Assembly (NCBI GenBank): GCA_947457715.1
Contig: CANGXK010000056.1
Span: 1 to 10,148 of the forward strand
DNA: 10,148 nt
Direction of reading: 5' to 3'
Origin: Gemmatimonadota bacterium
GTDB lineage: Bacteria > Gemmatimonadota > Gemmatimonadetes > Gemmatimonadales > Gemmatimonadaceae
Shown: one piece after another, positions 6,251-10,148 of the stretch
How positions within the stretch are numbered: the first letter of the stretch is position 1
Layout of the letters: each line of letters opens with the position of its first letter
The notes under the pieces: model-generated
Told to the model about the DNA's origin: nothing
The model's database searches: none
What the model saw: only the letters and a program-made list of their open reading frames with translations
Made by a program: the position numbers and the translations under genes

Positions 6251-7426
6251 GTGCTGGAGATTCCTGGTTGGACTTTGATCGTGGCGCCCATCGCCTTGGG
6301 CGGGTACGCGTTCCTCGTGTATCCCGGCATCGTGTGGCTGTGGTCGCGCTTTCGTCCGGCATACAGACTGCCACCGGCGCCTGAGGACTGGCCGGAAATC
6401 AGCATCTTGATCGTGGCCTACAACGAGGAACGCCGGTTGCGTCGCACCTTGGAGCACGCGCTCCACACCGACTATCCGGCCGATCGGCTCAACGTGCTCG
6501 TGGTGTCTGACGCGTCGAGTGATGGCACGGATGATCTCGTGCTCAACTACGGTGACCCCCGTGTGCGCTTGTTGCGGATGCCCGAGCGCAGCGGCAAGCC
6601 GGCCGGTGAAAACGCGGCCGGCACCATGCTGCGCGGCGACATCGTGGTGTCCATCGATGCCTCCATCCTGATTCCGCGCGATTCGCTGAAGCCACTGATC
6701 CGGGCACTGCTCGATCCGGCGGTTGGACTCGCATCGGGGCGTGATGTCAGTATCGGCGACGAGGCGCGCGAGGGCAACACGACCGAGTCGTCGTACGTCG
6801 GGCTCGAGATGACACTGCGGGGGCTCGAGACGCAGGTGCACAGCATCGTGGGGGCGAGCGGCTGCTTCTATGCCAATCGCCGACATCTGCAGCAGGTGCA
6901 GTTGCCCACCGAGCTGGCGCGCGATTTCGCCGCCGCCAGTGTCGCCCGGGCGCACGGTTACCGTGCGGTGTCGGTCGACGAGGCCACCTGTCTCGTCCCG
7001 CGCACGCCCACGCTCAAGGCCGAGCTGCGCCGAAAGAGCCGAACGATGGGTCGTGGTCTCGACACGCTGGTGTATCTGCGCGGCATGATGAACCCGTTCA
7101 CGTACGGGAGCTATGCGTTCATGCTGGTGTCGCACAAGCTGGTACGCTGGCTGCTGTTCCCGTCGCTGCTGGGCTGGCTGGTGGGGCCGCTGCTGGTGAT
7201 GCGTTCCGCGCCGTGGGCCCTGCTCCTGTCCTTCGGGATGCTCCTCGGACTGGTGGTTGCCCAGTTGGTGATCCTCTGGCCAGATGATCGACGATTGCCG
7301 CGTATTCTGGCGCTGCTTGGCTACGTCTTCATCAGCATCGTGGCCGGATGGATGGCCTGGCTGCATCTCCTTCGCAACGAGAAGAGCGCGATGTGGGAGC
7401 CGACGCAGCGGCCGGTGTCGGCGTGA
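6251..7426 (+). CDS. Membrane glycosyltransferase, family 2 (GT-A fold)
   Basis: Inverting GT2-type transferase, 391 aa, anchored in the inner membrane with its catalytic domain in the cytoplasm. One N-terminal helix (about 8-31) precedes the catalytic domain (about 48-265): ISILIVAYNEE (50-60), NVLVVSDASSDGT (81-93) with nucleotide-contacting Asp87, VVSIDASI (132-139) where Asp136 belongs to a degenerate DxD, the acceptor-side GASGCFYANRR (201-211), ARDFAAAS (223-230) with the candidate base Asp225, and RRKSRTMGRGLDTL (260-273) in the place of the Q/RxxRW block. Two to four helices follow (about 295-375). This layout is that of surface-polysaccharide GT2 enzymes acting on lipid-linked acceptors or in processive synthesis; donor and acceptor are unknown. 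The GTG start directly follows the ATP-grasp stop, with GAGG at 6240-6243 at good spacing, so coupling is likely. Its end overlaps the next gene by 4 nt (GTGA). Confidence 0.93.
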   Translation: MLEIPGWTLIVAPIALGGYAFLVYPGIVWLWSRFRPAYRLPPAPEDWPEISILIVAYNEERRLRRTLEHALHTDYPADRLNVLVVSDASSDGTDDLVLNYGDPRVRLLRMPERSGKPAGENAAGTMLRGDIVVSIDASILIPRDSLKPLIRALLDPAVGLASGRDVSIGDEAREGNTTESSYVGLEMTLRGLETQVHSIVGASGCFYANRRHLQQVQLPTELARDFAAASVARAHGYRAVSVDEATCLVPRTPTLKAELRRKSRTMGRGLDTLVYLRGMMNPFTYGSYAFMLVSHKLVRWLLFPSLLGWLVGPLLVMRSAPWALLLSFGMLLGLVVAQLVILWPDDRRLPRILALLGYVFISIVAGWMAWLHLLRNEKSAMWEPTQRPVSA

Positions 7427-8529
7427 CGGTTCGCGTCCTGCACGTGGTGGCGCCGGCGCGGGCCGGCGGGCTCGAGTCGGTGGTTATTCAGCTGACGACC
7501 GGGCTTCGCGCCAACGGCCACGTCGCGCAGGTCGCGGCGGTACTGGACCCCGCCGACGCCTCGGCGCACCCGTTCGTGGAGGCGCTGGAAGACGCACAGG
7601 TTCCGGTGCATCGCATCGTGGTTGGCACGCGGGAGTATCGCGCCGAGCGTGGTGCGATTGCGCGGTTAATGCGGGCCAACGATGTGGAGGTGCTGCACAC
7701 GCATGGCTATCGACCCGATGTCGTGGATGGTGGTATCGCCCGATCGATGAATCGCGCCCATGTGACGACACTGCACGGCTTCGTCGGCGGGAGCTGGCGC
7801 AGGCGCGCGTACGAGTGGTTGCAGGTCCGTGCCGCCGTTCGGGCGAATGCGGCCATCGCGGTCTCAGCGCCGATTGCCATGCAGCTGCGGCGAGCGGGTG
7901 GTGGGGGGACGGCGCACCTGTTGCGCAATGCGGTGGCACCGAACGCGTCGGCCCTCGATCGCGTGGCGAGTCGCGCGGCGCTCTCGCTGCCCGCCGACGC
8001 CGTGCTGGTGGGATGGGTGGGCCGTCTGTCATTTGAGAAGGGGCCCGATCTGTTCGTGGAGGCACTGGCTCTCGCCGACGACCGGGTGCACGGGGTATTC
8101 GTCGGCGACGGTCCGCTGCATGAGCAGATGCGCGCCCTCGCCGGTGAGCGGAACATTGCGCATCGACTGCACTTCACCGGCATGCGCCCGCAGGCCAGCC
8201 GTTATCTCGCGGCGTTCGACATCCTCGCGCTCACCTCGCGCAGTGAGGGCACACCGATGGTATTACTGGAGGCGATGTGGGCTGGCGTGCCGATCGTGGC
8301 GACGGCGGTGGGTGGCGTCCCGGATATCATCGACCAGCACGTTGGCCTGTTGTGCCGACCGGGCGATCCTGCGGGTCTACAGCAGTCCTTCGAGCGGCTC
8401 ATGGTCGATCAGCCCGCCGCGCTGGCGCTGGCGAATGCGGCGCAGAGGCGTGTCAAAGAGGATTACTCCATCGCCCGATGGATTCGTGCGCATGAAGCCG
8501 TGTACGCCGCCGTTCTCCCGGGTCGGTGA
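7423..8529 (+). CDS. Glycosyltransferase, family 4 (GT-B fold)
   Basis: Retaining GT4-type transferase, 368 aa, soluble or peripheral on the cytoplasmic membrane face. The N-terminal Rossmann half (about 1-180) opens with VRVLHVVAPARAGGLESVV (3-21), where the Gly-rich turn binds the nucleotide-sugar side, and carries LHTHGYRPD (91-99) and TTLHGFVG (115-122). The C-terminal half has GWVGRLSFEKGPDLFVEAL (197-215), with Arg201 and Lys206 as donor-phosphate contacts, FVGDGPLHEQM (226-236), and the EX7E block SEGTPMVLLEAMWAGVPIVA (274-293), Glu275 and Glu283. All key residues of the family are present. The GTG at 7423 overlaps the GT2 stop codon in GTGA, which fixes the start and implies coupled translation; the frame is open 25 codons further up, but that lies inside the GT2 gene. 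Donor sugar unknown. Confidence 0.95.
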   Translation: MTVRVLHVVAPARAGGLESVVIQLTTGLRANGHVAQVAAVLDPADASAHPFVEALEDAQVPVHRIVVGTREYRAERGAIARLMRANDVEVLHTHGYRPDVVDGGIARSMNRAHVTTLHGFVGGSWRRRAYEWLQVRAAVRANAAIAVSAPIAMQLRRAGGGGTAHLLRNAVAPNASALDRVASRAALSLPADAVLVGWVGRLSFEKGPDLFVEALALADDRVHGVFVGDGPLHEQMRALAGERNIAHRLHFTGMRPQASRYLAAFDILALTSRSEGTPMVLLEAMWAGVPIVATAVGGVPDIIDQHVGLLCRPGDPAGLQQSFERLMVDQPAALALANAAQRRVKEDYSIARWIRAHEAVYAAVLPGR

Positions 8530-8533
8530 CGTC

Positions 8534-9685
8534 GTGAGCGCCGCCTCGGGCCCTGCTTCCTCCTCGAATGCCGTTCGGGAAACGAGCGTTCCGCTCCTGG
8601 CGATGACTCCCACCATGAATGGAGATGGCGGACGCGTGGGTCATCGACTGCTCGCCGTCGACGCACTGCGAGGTGTCGCCGCGATGGCGGTCGTGCTCTA
8701 CCATGTGCCGCAAGCGCTCCGACACGCGGCTGGAGTGCCGAGGATGCTCGACGTTGTCTTTCTCAACGGGCTTCTTGGCGTCGATGCCTTCTTTGTGCTG
8801 AGCGGCTTTGTCATCTCCATGAGCGTCGCCTCTGGCTCCTGGAGTGTCGGCTACCTGCTTCGCTTTGTGGCCAGACGATCGGTTCGGCTTGATCCTTCCT
8901 ACTGGGCCGCCATTGCCATCGAACTTGCGCTTGGTTGGGCAGGGGTGCGTTTTCTGGGGGACCAGTATCCCTTCCCGAGTCTGGCCGACATCCTGGCGCA
9001 CCTGGCGTACATCCAGGGCCTTCTGCAAATCAGGCAGATTTCGGACGTGTTCTGGACACTCTGCTTCGAGGTGCAGTTTTATCTCTTGCTGGTCGGGTTG
9101 CTCGTCGTGTCGCATGCGAACGCTGTCAAGCGCAGCATCCCGCCCACGTTGCTCCTCTCCATTGTCGGTCTGGCTCTCGTCGCCATCTCGCTTGCCATTC
9201 GGAGCGGCCTTGTCGCAGGGCCGAACGAGGGGTTAGCGCTCATTCGGATTTACCAGTTTGCGCTCGGTATCTCGGCGTATCTCTATGCCGCGAACAAGAT
9301 CTCGGCAACGACGCTTTCGATTGTTGCCGGTGGGATCATCGCCGCGCGGATGGCGGATCACGCGTTCGTGGAAACGGCAGTCCTGCTCGCAGCATTCACG
9401 ACGTGCTCTGTCTCGATTCGCTCAGAGCGGTTCAATCAGCTGCTCGACGTTCGCCCGTTGCAGTTTCTCGGGCGCATCTCGTACAGCCTCTATCTCTACC
9501 ATGCGAGCATCATCGGTCGCGCGTCGGCCGTGACGCTGATGCTGGCGAAGCCGGTGTCGGCCGGCATGTTTCCGTTGCTCGGACTCGTTGCCGGGCTGCT
9601 CGGAAGCATCCTCTTCTCCTACGTCATGTTCCGCCTCGTCGAAGCGCCTACGATGAAACTCAGCCGACGAATCAGGATGGCGTGA
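8534..9685 (+). CDS. Acyltransferase-3 family membrane O-acyltransferase
   Basis: Polytopic inner-membrane protein of the OafA/YrhL acyltransferase-3 family, expected to add acetyl or another acyl group to a glycan. From the GTG at 8534 (383 aa): RLLAVDALRGVAAMAVVLYH (38-57) holds the family Arg46-Gly47 and His57; GVDAFFVLSGFVIS (82-95), RFVARRSVRLDPSYW (110-124), FWTLCFEVQFYLLL (173-186) with Glu179, FLGRISYSLYLYHASI (311-326) and a closing FRLVEAP (366-372) follow the family order, with about ten hydrophobic segments between. No periplasmic SGNH domain is fused, so this is the short form. The GTG starts 4 nt after the GT4 stop; ATG 8603 (360 aa) is an alternative that removes a non-conserved Ser/Ala-rich leader. 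Last gene of the operon; its final codons lie in a 13-bp tandem repeat, and it converges with metH. The acyl donor and target sugar are not deducible. Confidence 0.93.
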   Translation: MSAASGPASSSNAVRETSVPLLAMTPTMNGDGGRVGHRLLAVDALRGVAAMAVVLYHVPQALRHAAGVPRMLDVVFLNGLLGVDAFFVLSGFVISMSVASGSWSVGYLLRFVARRSVRLDPSYWAAIAIELALGWAGVRFLGDQYPFPSLADILAHLAYIQGLLQIRQISDVFWTLCFEVQFYLLLVGLLVVSHANAVKRSIPPTLLLSIVGLALVAISLAIRSGLVAGPNEGLALIRIYQFALGISAYLYAANKISATTLSIVAGGIIAARMADHAFVETAVLLAAFTTCSVSIRSERFNQLLDVRPLQFLGRISYSLYLYHASIIGRASAVTLMLAKPVSAGMFPLLGLVAGLLGSILFSYVMFRLVEAPTMKLSRRIRMA

Positions 9686-9718
9686 GTCGGCGGCGTGAGT
9701 CGGCGGCGTGAGCGTGCG
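9680..9718 (+). repeat. 13-bp tandem repeat over the acyltransferase stop codon
   Basis: Two exact copies of GCGTGAGTCGGCG (9680-9692 and 9693-9705) are followed by a third, degenerate copy to 9718. The first copy supplies the last Ala codon's end and the TGA stop of the acyltransferase; each further copy repeats TGA in a shifted frame. It fills nearly the whole convergent gap before metH and looks like replication slippage. Confidence 0.85.
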
Positions 9719-9722
9719 CCGC
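9703..9722. terminator. GC-rich dyad between convergent genes, weak terminator candidate
   Basis: GCGGCG (9703-9708) pairs with CGCCGC (9717-9722) over eight bases, two of whose flanking positions could add G-T pairs. It lies in the gap between the acyltransferase and metH and could stop transcription from either side, but no T-run follows on either strand. A separate palindrome, ACCGGCCGGT (9725-9734), overlaps the last metH codons. Confidence 0.3.
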
Positions 9723-10148
9723 TTACCGGCCGGTGCGAGCGGCGTACGACTCCTGCTGGTCCGGCAGCGTTGGGCCGACACCGAAGTACTTGCTCTCCGG
9801 CCGCCAGAAGTACCAGCCACTCACCGACGCGGCGGGGTACATGGCGAAGCTCTCGGTCAGCGTGATGCCCGCGCGCGCCGGCACGTCGAGCAGCGAGAAG
9901 AGGGTGTCCTTTTCGGCATGGTCGGGGCAGGCTGGATATCCCGGTGCTGGCCGGATGCCCTGATACCGCTCTTTGATCAGCCCGTCGGTGTCGAGCGACT
10001 CGTCGGTGGCGTATCCCCAGAACTCGCGTCGCACGCGCTCGTGCAGGTGCTCGGCGAATGCTTCGGCCAGACGATCGGCCAGCGCCTGCACCAGGATCGC
10101 ACTGTAATCATCGTGCGCTGCGCGATACTCGGCCGCCAGCGCCTCGAC
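9723..10148 (-). CDS. metH: Cobalamin-dependent methionine synthase, C-terminal part
   Basis: C-terminal 141 residues of MetH, which transfers a methyl group from methyltetrahydrofolate to homocysteine through methylcobalamin in the cytoplasm. This part is the S-adenosylmethionine-binding reactivation domain. The frame runs off the right edge; its first residues, ending in [21 protein letters not shown] split over the 10091 region, match the conserved helix of this domain. The AdoMet-binding [12 protein letters not shown] lies at about 9918-9953, followed by a DTLFSLLD stretch and the [20 protein letters not shown] segment near the end. A GTG at 10091 could seem to be a start, but homology continues upstream through it. 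The tail ends shortly after [11 protein letters not shown], as usual for full-length MetH. It is a housekeeping gene marking the right border of the glycan locus, with no functional link to it that I can see; no riboswitch would be expected at this 3' end. Confidence 0.96.
   Translation of the reverse strand, partial: VEALAAEYRAAHDDYSAILVQALADRLAEAFAEHLHERVRREFWGYATDESLDTDGLIKERYQGIRPAPGYPACPDHAEKDTLFSLLDVPARAGITLTESFAMYPAASVSGWYFWRPESKYFGVGPTLPDQQESYAARTGR

Noticed and set aside
6227..7366. 379-codon open frame on the - strand
   Set aside because: Shadow of the GT2 gene: a His/Gln/Arg-rich translation with no domain, opposite a gene with all GT2 motifs.
7829..8533. Upstream extension of the acyltransferase frame into the GT4 gene
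   Set aside because: Arg/Ser/Cys-rich translation overlapping a fully conserved glycosyltransferase; the acyltransferase domain starts after 8534.

Overview
The window is a slice of a high-GC bacterial chromosome carrying an exopolysaccharide / protein-sorting locus of the exosortase (PEP-CTERM) type, closed on the right by the housekeeping gene metH. GTG and TTG starts are common, Shine-Dalgarno sequences are sparse, and the exosortase/PEP-CTERM system points to a Gram-negative (diderm) organism. The overall flavour suggests Gemmatimonadota, with beta/gammaproteobacteria as alternatives; this placement is inference and needs a database search.

Left part (1-3697, all + strand): the C-terminal bulk of a CelD/FemAB-like GNAT acyltransferase; a 271-bp gap ending in a textbook sigma-54 (-24/-12) promoter; a small secreted PEP-CTERM protein (235 aa); a strong GC-rich hairpin with a UNCG-type tetraloop; and an exosortase whose C-terminus is fused to an EpsI domain. 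The PEP-CTERM protein is the obvious substrate of the exosortase beside it, and the sigma-54 promoter gives the substrate its own switch.

Middle (3716-5068): a DegT/DnrJ/EryC1-type PLP aminotransferase on the - strand, convergent with the exosortase gene (18 bp apart) and divergent from the next operon.

Right part (5069-9685, + strand): a tight four-gene operon with abutting or overlapping ends: an ATP-grasp ligase, a membrane GT2 glycosyltransferase, a cytosolic GT4 glycosyltransferase and a membrane acyltransferase-3. Together they look able to build and decorate a cell-surface glycan (amino-sugar formation, amide or peptide-like ligation, sugar transfer, O-acylation). No Wzx/Wzy, priming transferase, chain-length regulator or sugar-nucleotide gene lies in the window, so the polysaccharide core genes probably lie to the left.

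Far right (9723-10148, - strand): the C-terminal activation domain of cobalamin-dependent methionine synthase, convergent with the operon and separated from it by a 13-bp tandem repeat and a GC-rich dyad.

The most interesting points are the sigma-54 promoter dedicated to the PEP-CTERM gene and a Cys/Gln pattern in that protein resembling the internal-thioester domains of Gram-positive adhesins. I see no RNA genes, insertion sequences, CRISPR arrays or origins.
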